In this document: piece after piece, positions 35,306-45,100 of the stretch | How the letters are laid out: every line of letters begins with the position of its first letter | How positions within the stretch are numbered: position 1 is the stretch's first letter | From: JASMTM01 sp046483075 | Lineage (GTDB): Bacteria; Thermotogota; Thermotogae; Petrotogales; Kosmotogaceae | Assembly: GCA_046483075.1 (NCBI GenBank) | Contig: JAWODV010000112.1 | Coordinates: 1 to 64,000, forward strand | Reading direction: 5' to 3' | Length of the DNA stretch: 64,000 bases | Position numbers and translations under genes: made by a program | Notes under the pieces: generated by a model | What the model was told of the DNA's origin: nothing | What the model saw: the letters and a program-made list of their open reading frames with translations, nothing else | Databases searched by the model: none

Positions 35306-36117
35306 TCAGCATCTTCCTCTTCAATTGAAATCTTTACAACACCCTCAAATTTCTTGCTGGCATTTTTTGCAGCCTGTACTACTTCTGAATGCTCAAGTTT
35401 CTTTTCGAGGATACCCGAAGCCATATTTGTTATACATGAAAAAGAAATGACCTTTAAACCTAAATAGTTTGCCACAATGATCTCAGGTACTGTTGACATT
35501 CCAATCATATCTGCCCCAAGCTTTCTAAACATATTAATTTCACCAGGCGTTTCATACATAGGTCCGGTTGTCCAAATATATGTCCCTCTTTTCAGTTCTA
35601 TGTTCTGTTCAATTGATCTTTTTTCAATTTTATTAATCCAGCTTTTATTAGTCGGTGAAGACATATCGGGAAAGCGAGGACCAAATTTTTCGTTGTTCGG
35701 TCCGATTAAAGGGTTTTTAAAGGAAAAATTGATTATATCTTCTATCGCGACGAGATCGCCAGGAACAAAAGACTTATTTATCGCTCCTGCAGCATTGGTT
35801 ATAATCAATGATTTAACTCCCAATTCTTTGAAAACATAAAGTGGAATGACAATAGTTTTAATATCATGACCTTCGTAGTAATGAAATCTTCCATCCATTG
35901 CAATGACATATTTTCCCATGAAATAACCTGCAACCAGCCTACCTTTATGTCCCTTAACTGTGCTTGCTGGAAAACCTTCCACTTTTTTGTAAGGTATAGC
36001 TAACGAATCTTTAAAACTATCTGTCAAATAGCCAAGACCAGAACCGAGAATTAAAGCAATATTTGGAGTTTCGATCAACTTGTTTTTTAGTGTTTTAGCC
36101 ATTTTTGAGAACGACAT
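35302..36117 (-). CDS. punA: Purine-nucleoside phosphorylase
   Basis: The 271-residue trimeric-type PNP has ALILGSGLGYL, VKGHKGRLVAG, GRFHYYEGHD, TNAAGAINKSFVPGD and LGADMIGMSTVPE. It splits purine nucleosides with phosphate in salvage. AGGAGG lies before the ATG. It is first in the punA-nrnA-surface protein transcript and shares a divergent promoter region with acpP. Confidence 0.93.
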   Translation of the reverse strand: MSFSKMAKTLKNKLIETPNIALILGSGLGYLTDSFKDSLAIPYKKVEGFPASTVKGHKGRLVAGYFMGKYVIAMDGRFHYYEGHDIKTIVIPLYVFKELGVKSLIITNAAGAINKSFVPGDLVAIEDIINFSFKNPLIGPNNEKFGPRFPDMSSPTNKSWINKIEKRSIEQNIELKRGTYIWTTGPMYETPGEINMFRKLGADMIGMSTVPEIIVANYLGLKVISFSCITNMASGILEKKLEHSEVVQAAKNASKKFEGVVKISIEEEDAE

Positions 36118-36154
36118 TTGATAACCTCCTGTAAAGTTTGTTATTCAAGTTGAT

Positions 36155-36183
36155 TATATAACAACATGTGGTAGAATACTCAA
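36155..36183 (-). promoter_or_regulatory. Putative promoter of punA
   Basis: On the minus strand TTGAGT (36178-36183) and TATATA (36155-36160) are 17 bp apart; an overlapping TATAAT is at 19 bp. Confidence 0.5.
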
Positions 36184-36189
36184 AGTACA

Positions 36190-36218
36190 TTGACTAAAGT
36201 AACTAGTAACAATATAAT
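36190..36218 (+). promoter_or_regulatory. Promoter of acpP
   Basis: TTGACT (36190-36195) and a perfect TATAAT (36213-36218) are 17 bp apart, 45 bases before the acpP ATG. It lies back to back with the punA promoter. Confidence 0.85.
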
Positions 36219-36262
36219 TAATGGTACAAAATATAACTGTCAAGCACGAAGGAGGAAGAATA

Positions 36263-36517
36263 ATGAGCACAGAAGAAATTTTAGAAAAAGTCGTAGAGAT
36301 TGTTACAGAAAAATTGGGAGTGGAAGCTGAAGAAGTAACATTAGATTCTGACCTGACAGAAGATCTTGGTGCTGACTCTCTGGATTTGGTAGACCTTGTA
36401 ATGGCTTTTGAAGATGAGTTTGGTGTAAAAGTTGAGGATGAGGATGTAGAGAATATCGCTACGATTGGAGACATAGTTGCTTACATAAGCAAAGAGCTTG
36501 GTGTTGAAGAGGACTAA
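36263..36517 (+). CDS. acpP: Acyl carrier protein
   Basis: The 84-residue acidic protein carries the phosphopantetheine serine in GADSLDLVDLVMAFEDEF. It shuttles acyl chains in fatty acid synthesis. ATG 36263 follows AAGGAGG; an ATG 14 codons earlier lies in the leader before the ribosome site. No fatty acid synthesis genes are adjacent. Confidence 0.95.
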   Translation: MSTEEILEKVVEIVTEKLGVEAEEVTLDSDLTEDLGADSLDLVDLVMAFEDEFGVKVEDEDVENIATIGDIVAYISKELGVEED

Positions 36518-36545
36518 TTGAGGTGAAAGAAAAATTCATCTCAAT
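36517..36545 (+). promoter_or_regulatory. Hairpin between acpP and rluD covering a ribosome-site-like GAGGTGA
   Basis: ATTGAGGTGA (36517-36526) pairs with TCATCTCAAT (36536-36545) over 10 bp with one G-T and a 9-base A-rich loop. No T tract follows. The only ribosome-site-like sequence before rluD lies in its 5' arm. Confidence 0.5.
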
Positions 36546-36553
36546 CCATTAAT

Positions 36554-37453
36554 ATGCCAATAAGAAAGAAATATACAGTCAATGAAAATAATTATTATGA
36601 GCGGCTGGACAGATTTTTGCGAAATGCTTTAAAGGAATTAAAACTTGGTTCAATTTATAAATTAATTCGAACAGGTAACATCCTGATAAATGGAACAAAA
36701 GCAAGGAGACCTTTTTTAAAATTATCTGTTGGAGATTCAATAGAGATAAGATATTCAGGAAATGAAGAGCCTTTAAAAAGGCTAGAAGAAAAGAGAGAAC
36801 CTCAACCATTGAATTTACCTCTGAAATTTATTTACGAGGATAAATATATGATAGCAATTGATAAACCTCCAGGAATATCTATGCATCCGGGAAAGGGAAT
36901 ACAGATAGTAACAATTATTGAAGGTTTAATGGCTTATGGTAAAGATAAAGGGTTTAAACCAAGACTGGTTCATCGTCTGGACAAACATACATCAGGTGTT
37001 CTGTTGGTGGCAAAGACACCTGAAGCAGCCAGAAGATTTACAGAATTGTTCAAGACCAGAGATATTGACAAATATTACGTGACATTAATTAAGAGAAAGC
37101 TTGAAGAAGACTCTGGTGAAATGATTGATCAAGAGGGAAAGGAAAAAATGAAGCTCAGTTATTACACTAGAAAAGTTTTTGATCTTTGTTCTCTTGTTGA
37201 TATTAAATTACTGACCGGAAGAAAACATCAAATAAGAATTCAGCTGAGTAAAAGAGGGCATCCTGTATTGGGTGATGATGTATACGGAGATATTGAGCTG
37301 AACGAACATTTTAGGAAGGAACATGATTTAAGGCGCTATTTTCTACATTGTTCGAGGATAGTATTTGATCACCCATTTAACGGTAATCGGATTGACATTA
37401 GATCAACTTTGCCTGATGATCTGGATAACGTTATAAAGAGTATTGAACGATAA
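36554..37453 (+). CDS. rluD: RluC/RluD-family 23S rRNA pseudouridine synthase
   Basis: The 299-residue enzyme has an N-terminal S4 domain (residues ~14-70) and the catalytic motif RLVHRLDKHTSGVLLVAK with its Asp near residue 143, then GRKHQIRIQL. The exact uridine is not certain (RluD-like is the best guess). No ribosome site is visible directly before the ATG. Its last base is shared with the next gene's start. Confidence 0.88.
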   Translation: MPIRKKYTVNENNYYERLDRFLRNALKELKLGSIYKLIRTGNILINGTKARRPFLKLSVGDSIEIRYSGNEEPLKRLEEKREPQPLNLPLKFIYEDKYMIAIDKPPGISMHPGKGIQIVTIIEGLMAYGKDKGFKPRLVHRLDKHTSGVLLVAKTPEAARRFTELFKTRDIDKYYVTLIKRKLEEDSGEMIDQEGKEKMKLSYYTRKVFDLCSLVDIKLLTGRKHQIRIQLSKRGHPVLGDDVYGDIELNEHFRKEHDLRRYFLHCSRIVFDHPFNGNRIDIRSTLPDDLDNVIKSIER

Positions 37454-38208
37454 TGAAAATCACTTTGTTGATTATATTTATACTGATTTTCCCTGTTGTC
37501 ATATCTGTTGCTGATATCAAGAATGATGTTGAGACTGTATATAATGAATTATTTGAAATCTTTGAAATTAAACCTGACTACACTCTTGTTATCCTCGATA
37601 CAATAAATGATCATCCCCGAGCTGTAAAATATAATTCTCGTTATAGAGTTTTAATACCAGCTTCAGGTTACTATTTAGAACAGACAAGACATGAAATGGC
37701 TCATGTTTTTCTTATGGAATATGCAAAGAAATTTGGTATAAAAGCTGAAGAGTTACCTATCTGGTACCATGAACTGGTGGCCTCGTGGTTTTCGATTTTG
37801 GACAAATGGAAACTTAATCTGTTATCACTTAACGCAATTTTTGATGATTTTACAGAATACACAGGTGATTATCCTGAAGAAAAAGATAACTTCTACATTG
37901 CCATTGAAAGTTTCGCAATATATCTGTCAAGAAGGTATAATTTCGAAGAGTTTGTCAAATCTACCATTAAAGAATTTAATAATAAATCGGATATAATTCA
38001 GGCAATGAATGGTTTTGTTGATGAAACATTTGAAGATGAATATTCAAGATGGAAATTAATACAGTTAATACCATATAGTATATACCTTCTTTTTGTAGTA
38101 CTCATGATATATTTGTTATTAGGAAGGAGAGATCGAAAGTGGCGGGGGTTAGAATTCGATCCACGAACACCAGAAGAGGTTCAAGAAGAGGAAATAAGAC
38201 AAGGATAA
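37453..38208 (+). CDS. Membrane-anchored gluzincin (peptidase MA-like) protein
   Basis: The 251-residue protein has an N-terminal signal/membrane segment, then a zinc motif HEMAH near residue 78 with WYHELVASWF about 25 residues later, where the Glu is the likely third ligand. This is the pattern of MA-like gluzincins. A second membrane segment near residues 205-225 is followed by a charged tail. The catalytic part is probably outside the membrane. Its last 70 bases overlap the next gene in another frame. Confidence 0.72.
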   Translation: MKITLLIIFILIFPVVISVADIKNDVETVYNELFEIFEIKPDYTLVILDTINDHPRAVKYNSRYRVLIPASGYYLEQTRHEMAHVFLMEYAKKFGIKAEELPIWYHELVASWFSILDKWKLNLLSLNAIFDDFTEYTGDYPEEKDNFYIAIESFAIYLSRRYNFEEFVKSTIKEFNNKSDIIQAMNGFVDETFEDEYSRWKLIQLIPYSIYLLFVVLMIYLLLGRRDRKWRGLEFDPRTPEEVQEEEIRQG

Positions 38209-39710
38209 GAAGTCCAAGGATATTTATTTTTATTCTTTTCCTGATTTTTGGCTTTTTTTTACTCCTATCATATATACCTGATAGGACAAGAGCTGATTCT
38301 TATACCGGAGATGCCGCATTAGTTCTGGAAAGATATGTGACTGGAATAGATGAATATGAGCTTATAAAAAGTGACGAAGAAGGTTTTACGGAAAGACTTG
38401 ATGGTGCTGGAAAGAATGCTATTCTTCTTGTAAATCTTTCAGAGAATTTACGAAGAGATAGGCTCGAAGAACTCCTCAGGCAGAACAGACAGGTAATTCT
38501 TACCGGGGTTTCGACCCTTTCCCCATCTGAGATAGCTGGAATTCTGGATCATTATCAGATCTATACCGGTTATTATGAATTTGATGAAACAGAGTTTTTT
38601 ATACGGGAAATTATGGAAAACAGAAAATATTCTTCCCTCGTTTTCAGAGCACATAAAATCAAATCAAAGGAATATCCAAATTATGATCTGGAAAGTGCGA
38701 CATTAAGATACGTAAGAGCTGTGAGAGAAAGAAGTGTAGATGCTTTAGTTTTCGTTTACGGTCAAAGTGAACACTTTGAATACGAAGAACTTGTAGAAAA
38801 TGTATACACGAAGCTCAAAGAAGAAGGATTATATTCAGATACGATTAGGTCAGTTAGCTACAATAAACCATCTTCACCGACTCTTGCTGTGATTACTGGC
38901 TTTTTAGCTATTGCATCCTTTAATATATTCCTTGCCTTCGGATATCTAATAATTCTGGCGATTTCGGGATGGCTTTCTTTAACCTATCTTGTTGTAATAG
39001 GCGAAGTGGCGCTGTTTTTTACCCTGATGAGAATCTCACGAAGAAAGGGCAAAGGAAAAGAATTATTGGTATTATTTCTTTTCTTTATTTCAGCGGTAAT
39101 ACTTGGTATTGCTGTGAACACCCAGATGGTTTCTCCCGCCTATCAGAATGGAATAGAGTTATTCCGGGGAGTGAAACTTTCACTGTTTGTACTACCGGTG
39201 TTCATTTTTGGATTGGGATTAATGCGCAGAAGAAGCAAAGAATTCACGCTATTTGATATTATTATGGTAGTTATTTTCATAATTGGAATCATTTACTATC
39301 TTTTAAGAAGCGGCAATTTCTCGCTAGTACTAAATTTCGAGAGACAACTAAGAGACATGCTCGATTCTTTATTGCTTGTAAGGCCTAGGTTTAAAGAGTT
39401 AATTGGCTATCCATTTTTGTTAGTAGCTATTGTACAAGGTTTTAGAAATTTTGGCAGATTTGGTGCACTCATACCAGCAGTGGGAAGTATCGCTTTCGTA
39501 TCTGTAATTAATACGTTTTGTCATGCTACCCCTCCATTGTGGACTCAGCTATTAAGAAGTTTATACGGGATAATATTCGGTACGATAATTGCGTTAATTG
39601 CACTTTTTATAATAAAGTTCAGCAAAGAATATGCATTGATTAAAGAAACTACGTCATCAGAAAAAGTTTCATCTGATTCGAACCAGAAAAGAGAAAAAAG
39701 GTCTAAATAG
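38139..39710 (+). CDS. Polytopic membrane protein, DUF5693-like
   Basis: The 523-residue protein has a basic N-terminal tail (about 28 residues), one membrane segment, an extracytoplasmic region of ~200 residues, and about eight segments from residue ~250 to 510. The layout resembles the DUF5693 family, but the match is from memory. It starts at GTG 38139, behind GGAAGGAGAG, and no other start codon occurs before the first membrane segment, so the 70-base overlap with the peptidase gene seems real. Confidence 0.68.
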   Translation: MAGVRIRSTNTRRGSRRGNKTRIRSPRIFIFILFLIFGFFLLLSYIPDRTRADSYTGDAALVLERYVTGIDEYELIKSDEEGFTERLDGAGKNAILLVNLSENLRRDRLEELLRQNRQVILTGVSTLSPSEIAGILDHYQIYTGYYEFDETEFFIREIMENRKYSSLVFRAHKIKSKEYPNYDLESATLRYVRAVRERSVDALVFVYGQSEHFEYEELVENVYTKLKEEGLYSDTIRSVSYNKPSSPTLAVITGFLAIASFNIFLAFGYLIILAISGWLSLTYLVVIGEVALFFTLMRISRRKGKGKELLVLFLFFISAVILGIAVNTQMVSPAYQNGIELFRGVKLSLFVLPVFIFGLGLMRRRSKEFTLFDIIMVVIFIIGIIYYLLRSGNFSLVLNFERQLRDMLDSLLLVRPRFKELIGYPFLLVAIVQGFRNFGRFGALIPAVGSIAFVSVINTFCHATPPLWTQLLRSLYGIIFGTIIALIALFIIKFSKEYALIKETTSSEKVSSDSNQKREKRSK

Positions 39711-39733
39711 CGTTATGAAAGGAGGGATGGATA

Positions 39734-41341
39734 ATGAGAAAAGTATTTATTGGAACTGTACTATTTATTTTGTTTGCAGCTGTTACAATTTTTGCAGGTG
39801 AATATGAGTTACAAAAGGTTATTATTGTACCTGATCCGGATCAAGAATTACAGGCGGAAATATGGCTGGACAAAGAAGCAGGATCTGTTTATAGAAATGG
39901 AGAAGAAGTAGGAATATATTTTAAAGCAAATAAAGATGCTTACATAGCTATTTACGATATAATGCCCAGTGGAGAGGTTCAATTGCTTTTCCCAAACAAG
40001 TACGATAAAAACAATTATGTAAAGGCAAACGCAGAATACCAGTTGCCAACTGGAGATGCCTCGACGAGGTACAAGTTAAGGGTTTCAGGCCCTTCCGGAT
40101 TGGAAATTTTCCAGATAGTTGCATCAACATCTCCAATAGCATTTCTTGATGATCTGGTAAAGAGACTTGATGTTGATCCTTTCCCCATGTTTGGAAGCTC
40201 TGCGGAAAATGTGATTGAGAAGCTAGTCAAACCCTTTGTAGAGAAAGCAGAATATGCTGTCAACCAGACGTACTTCTATGTAAACACAAAACCCACCGAA
40301 GGAGTACTGGAAATAAAAACACAACCTTCGGGAGCAGATATTTTTGTAGATGGCGTTCACTATGGAAAATCTCCTTTGAGTGCAAGACTTTCTGAAGGAA
40401 CTCATTATATAACCGCTGTTAAAAAAGGTTACAAACAGGTAAGTACAATGGCTAATGTTGTAGCTGGTAGAACAAATTCAATTGCATTGAATCTTGAAAG
40501 CATCACACGTCAATATTCGTTAATAGTTAACAGTTCACCTGCCGGAGCGGATGTCTATATAGACGGCAGTCATGTGGGGCAGAGTCCTATAAGAGTAAAT
40601 GTTGATCAGGGGACACATTCTTTGAGATTAGAAAAACAAGGGTATAGGACCCATGACGAAACAATCAATATTGATTCAGACACATCACGCTCAGTAGCCC
40701 TTCAAGAGCAGGTACAAACATATCGCGTAGAGATTAACGCCAGTGTTTATGGAGCAGATGTTTATGTCGACGGTTCCTATCGTGGAAGAACACCGCTTAC
40801 AATGAATCTTGAAAGAGGAACACATAAATTTGAAGTGGAAGCAAGTGGATATTCAAGTTACAGCCAGTCTTTCTACATATCGTCTGATAGAGTAATAAAT
40901 ATAAACTTAAGTAAAACAAAGGCTGTTGTAAATTTCAGCAGTAATCCTTCCAATGCTAGAGTTTATATTAATTCAAGTTATCGAGGAACAACACCACTTC
41001 AGTTATCTCTTGATGAAGGAACCTATACAGTTCGTATGGATAAAGATGGTTATGTATCCAAAACTGAAGAAATAACGATTAAATCTGGTCAATCATATAA
41101 TTACAATTTCACTTTAGAAGAAATCAAGCCAGCAGCTAAAGTAAAAATAAACACAAATCCTTCAAACGCAAGAATATTTGTGGATGGTTATGAAGTGGGC
41201 AGGACAAATACAACCATAGAAATAGAACCCGGTTATCATGAAATACTTTTGTTGAAAGAAGGATATTATTCCGTACATCTAGAAATGTACTTTGAAGAAA
41301 ACAGTTATTCCTTTAGTTACGACTTAAAACTCATTCCATAG
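39734..41341 (+). CDS. Secreted DUF4384-like protein with five PEGA repeats
   Basis: The 535-residue protein has a signal peptide, then a DUF4384-like domain (residues ~45-120, with GIYFKANKDAYIAIYDI and VQLLFPNKYD). From ~190 on come five PEGA units of about 70 residues, each with a P-S/A-G/N-A-x-V/I-x-V/I-D/N-G motif followed by G-x-T/S-P and a G-x-H/Y turn. PEGA domains are common in bacterial surface proteins; no ligand is established here. AAAGGAGGG precedes the ATG. It ends at a strong bidirectional terminator. Confidence 0.85.
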   Translation: MRKVFIGTVLFILFAAVTIFAGEYELQKVIIVPDPDQELQAEIWLDKEAGSVYRNGEEVGIYFKANKDAYIAIYDIMPSGEVQLLFPNKYDKNNYVKANAEYQLPTGDASTRYKLRVSGPSGLEIFQIVASTSPIAFLDDLVKRLDVDPFPMFGSSAENVIEKLVKPFVEKAEYAVNQTYFYVNTKPTEGVLEIKTQPSGADIFVDGVHYGKSPLSARLSEGTHYITAVKKGYKQVSTMANVVAGRTNSIALNLESITRQYSLIVNSSPAGADVYIDGSHVGQSPIRVNVDQGTHSLRLEKQGYRTHDETINIDSDTSRSVALQEQVQTYRVEINASVYGADVYVDGSYRGRTPLTMNLERGTHKFEVEASGYSSYSQSFYISSDRVININLSKTKAVVNFSSNPSNARVYINSSYRGTTPLQLSLDEGTYTVRMDKDGYVSKTEEITIKSGQSYNYNFTLEEIKPAAKVKINTNPSNARIFVDGYEVGRTNTTIEIEPGYHEILLLKEGYYSVHLEMYFEENSYSFSYDLKLIP

Positions 41342-41359
41342 TTGATAATTTCATATAGG

Positions 41360-41392
41360 AAAAATCACCCCGTATACGGGGTGATTTTTTTT
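41360..41392. terminator. Bidirectional terminator, overlapping the end of rluB
   Basis: A TCACCCCGTAT/ATACGGGGTGA stem has A and T runs on both sides and so works on both strands. The minus-strand arm encodes the last residues (ITPYTG) and stop codon of rluB. Confidence 0.9.
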
Positions 41393-42066
41393 GCTTCATG
41401 TAGCGTTAATTCTTTATATTCACCTTCTTCTAAAAACTCAGGCATTTCTAGTTTACCGATTCTCACTCGAAAAATATCCCTGGTTTCTGAACCAAGATAA
41501 TGTACCATTTTCTTTATTTCATGAAACTTGCCTTCTGTTAAAACAATCCTGAATGAGTGTGGATCCTCCCATTCAATGCATTCTGCAGTATAAATTTCAT
41601 TATCTATCTTGACAGCAGTCAACAATTGTTCAAGTTGACCAGGTTTTAGTTCTTTATTCACAGTCACAATGTATTCTTTCTGGACATTATATTTTGGATT
41701 GATGCAACGATGAAGAAAGTTGCCATCGTTTGTTAATATGAGCATACCCCTGGCATCTTTATCAAGTCTTCCCGCTACAGATAGCTCTTTTTCATAAATT
41801 TCGTTCACAAGAGAAAAAACAGTTGGACCTTCTTTTTTGTTTCTGGAACAAACATAACCCACTGGCTTATTCAATAACAGGTAAACATTTCCATAGGGAA
41901 TAACAAGCTTATCTTCAAAGGTTACTATCTCGTTACCGATTAACTTTGCGGATGGGTCAGTGGTTATTTTACCATCTATTTTTACTTTTCCAGAACGAAT
42001 TCTTTTTTTGGCGTTTTTTCTTGATAGGTCTAAAAATCTCGAAATATATTTGTCAAGTCTCTTCAT
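41365..42066 (-). CDS. rluB: RsuA/RluB-family pseudouridine synthase
   Basis: The 233-residue enzyme has an N-terminal S4 domain (RLDKYISRFLDLSRKNAKKR), LLLNKPVGYVCS and the catalytic GRLDKDARGMLILTNDG. It modifies 16S or 23S rRNA; which one is not clear. No ribosome site is seen before the ATG, and a TAAAAT lies only six bases upstream, which would suit a leaderless transcript. It is divergent from recJ. Confidence 0.88.
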   Translation of the reverse strand: MKRLDKYISRFLDLSRKNAKKRIRSGKVKIDGKITTDPSAKLIGNEIVTFEDKLVIPYGNVYLLLNKPVGYVCSRNKKEGPTVFSLVNEIYEKELSVAGRLDKDARGMLILTNDGNFLHRCINPKYNVQKEYIVTVNKELKPGQLEQLLTAVKIDNEIYTAECIEWEDPHSFRIVLTEGKFHEIKKMVHYLGSETRDIFRVRIGKLEMPEFLEEGEYKELTLHEAKKITPYTG

Positions 42067-42170
42067 ATGTATATTTTACTATATTATGTTTTTGGAAAAT
42101 TCAGCAGACAATAAAAATTGTATATAATGATATAATTTTTACAAAGGAAAAAAAGAGAGAAGGTGAAAAA

Positions 42171-45100
42171 ATGAGAAAGGAGTGGAAGCTCCGTAAGTAT
42201 GATGATACTTCGGTATCTCGGCTTATGGAGTATCTTGGGGTTGATGAATTTCTAGCAAGATTACTTGTTAAACGCGATATTTGTGACATTAACGAAGCCA
42301 TGTCCTTCATAAACCCTGAAAGAAGCATTCTTCACGACCCATATCTTCTTAAAGATATGGATCAAGCCGTGAATACAATATTGAGAGCGCCTAAAAATGA
42401 ATCCATTGTTGTGTTTGGCGATTACGATGTTGATGGAGTTACATCTACTGCTCTGCTTTATCTCGCAATGAAAAAAATGGGATTTAATGTTCATTACTAC
42501 ATACCTCTTAGACTTGAAGAGGGTTACGGTCTTAGCAAAGAAGCCATAAAAGAACTCTACGATAAGGGGCACAGAATTTTAATTACAGTGGATTGTGGAG
42601 TCACTTCAGTGGAGGAGATAAAATACGCGAAGGATTTAGGTTTTAAGGTAGTTGTAAGTGATCATCATGAAATTAAGGATTCATTGCCTCCAGCAGAAGC
42701 CATTATAAATCCAAAAAGGCCGGACGATGATTATCCTTTTAAAGGATTGGCTGGAGTTGGTGTAGCATACAAATTAATGTGCGCTTTAAATGAAGCTATG
42801 AAACTTCCTTTAAATCCAGAAGATTTTCTAGATATTGTGGCATTAGGAACGATAGCTGATATTGTTCCATTAAAGGATGAGAATAGATATATTGTTAGGG
42901 AAGGTACCAAAAAAATTCAGAATAATCCCCTGCCCGGTCTAAAAGCATTACTGGGATTCTTAAGGATTAACCCTGAAACCATCACTGCGAAAGATATTGC
43001 TTTCAAAATTGCACCAAAACTAAATGCGGCTGGAAGAATGGATTCTGCCATAGTGGCTCTTGAGTTACTTATTAGTGAAGATTCAAAGGAAACTATGTCA
43101 ATTGCCAGACGTTTGCTTAAGCATAACCAGAACAGGCAGATGATCGAAGCAAAAATATTCGAGCATGTAAAAAAAGAAATTGAATCAGATGAAGAATTAA
43201 GAGAGTCAAGAGTGCTTGTAATGTATGGTGAAAATTGGCATCTGGGTGTTCTGGGAATTGTAGCGTCCAGACTTGTATCAATGTATAACAAACCAGTTTT
43301 TTTGATTTCAACTTCAGAAGATATTGGAAAGGGTTCTGCAAGAAGTCCTTCAGGCGTAAGTATAATTGCATTACTAAACGAAATCAGTGATTTGTTTGAA
43401 GAATTTGGCGGACACGAAATGGCTGCTGGTTTTAGTATAAGAAAAGAAAATATAACACTTATGAGAAAAAGAATAAACGAGGCTTACAGAAAAATATATG
43501 GTGACGACCTACCACTTCACACAATAGAAATTGATGAAGAAATAAACCTTGATGAAATTGAAACTAAAACGCTGAAGGTTCTAGATGTACTGAGACCTTT
43601 TGGACATTCAAATCCTGAACCCAGATTTCTCATAAAAGATTTAAATATACAGAAGGCGAAGGTTTTTGGTAATAATGGAAATCACCTGAAATTAATACTT
43701 AGATCGGGAGAACAAAAGATTTTTGCTATTGGTTTCGGAATGAGTAAACTCCTTGAAGAATACCGTTATGTTAAGCCAAGTTTGCTTAAGGCAGATGTTG
43801 TCGTAAATATAAAAAGAGACAATATGTATGGGGATATTGAAACAATTAAGCTTTCTTTGGTGGATGCCAATATTTACATAGATCCAGTATTTGAAGAAGA
43901 GGTAAGAGACAAGAACTTTGTTTTTGAGTTCATTAGGGACTGGAAAAACCAACAACCCTTTGGAAATGAACCAAGGGTAGATGTTTCATTAATTGTGTCA
44001 GATCTGGAAAAAAAGCTTTCGCATAAAGCACATGGTTTTATGAGAATAAGTTCTAATAATCCCTGGGGTGTCTTTGGTAATATAAGGTTGAAACATTTAC
44101 ATCTCGCATGGAGGATTCTAAGCAATTACCGGAGTGAGAGAAAGACACTGGTAGTGTCTGGCTTGAATAGCACTCTGGTGCATACATTTCATTCTCTGCA
44201 GCATTATTTAGATCCTGTAAAACCATTATATGCTAATTCTCTTTATCGGGGTGAACCAGTTAATTCCGTAGTTTTCAGCACTCTGTCATTTTTCATGGAC
44301 AATTATAGCTATTTCATAGAAGATTATGATGAGATAATTTTTGACGAACCAATCTATATTTTTTCTGAGATCTATAAGGATCATCCTGATTACAAAAGAC
44401 TTATGGATAGGCTTCCTGAAATTCTACAAAAAGGTGGTTTCACAGGAAGCATATTTAGTGAAGAAGTTGAAAAGTTAATGGAGACTTTTTGTATAAATTA
44501 CATTTATAATCCTATTCCTATAAAACACGTTGGAATAATTGACAATAGAGGCACTAGAAAAAAGGTTGATCAGATACTTTCACTTGTCAGACATGGAGAA
44601 AATGTAGCTATAATTGTTGATTCACCAAATAAAACCGTTGCTTTAACGAAAACCCTTGGAGAAAAACTATCACACACTCTTCAAAATGGTGAACTGATCT
44701 TTTACAACTACCTTTTGAAATACTTTCAGCGAATGAATATATATTCGCTAATAGAGCGTCAGAAAATAAAGGTATTGATAGCAACACCTTCCAGCGATGG
44801 CCTTGGCGTTATGCTCGGGAATTCTAATATCGTTTTTTATAACGCTCCAAAAAACTTTCTAGAGATGCTTGATGCTGTGTCAACTAAACCTGGAGATGAT
44901 ACAGAACTATTCTTGAATTTAGCTTTTAACAAGTCCGATTTATTGTCGAATGTCAATAAAATTGATAAGCTTTTTCCTACCTGTGAAGAGGTGCAAGGAC
45001 TTTATCAGGATATAATAGATGTTCTTCCTGCTTCGGATAAAGATATCAGAAAAGCATTGAGCCTGAGCAATATTGAAACGAAGGTTAATCTTGCGATACT

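Noticed and set aside
35477..35839. A 120-codon + frame opposite punA
   Set aside because: punA motifs on the other strand are unambiguous; the + frame has no ribosome site.
37453..41341. Mobile element or phage cargo at the peptidase/PEGA genes
   Set aside because: No integrase, transposase, inverted repeats or tRNA-linked direct repeats are seen, and base use looks like the surroundings.
41946..42170. N-terminal extension of the recJ frame by 75 codons
   Set aside because: It runs opposite rluB, is rich in aromatic residues without RecJ similarity, and a good ribosome site precedes ATG 42171.
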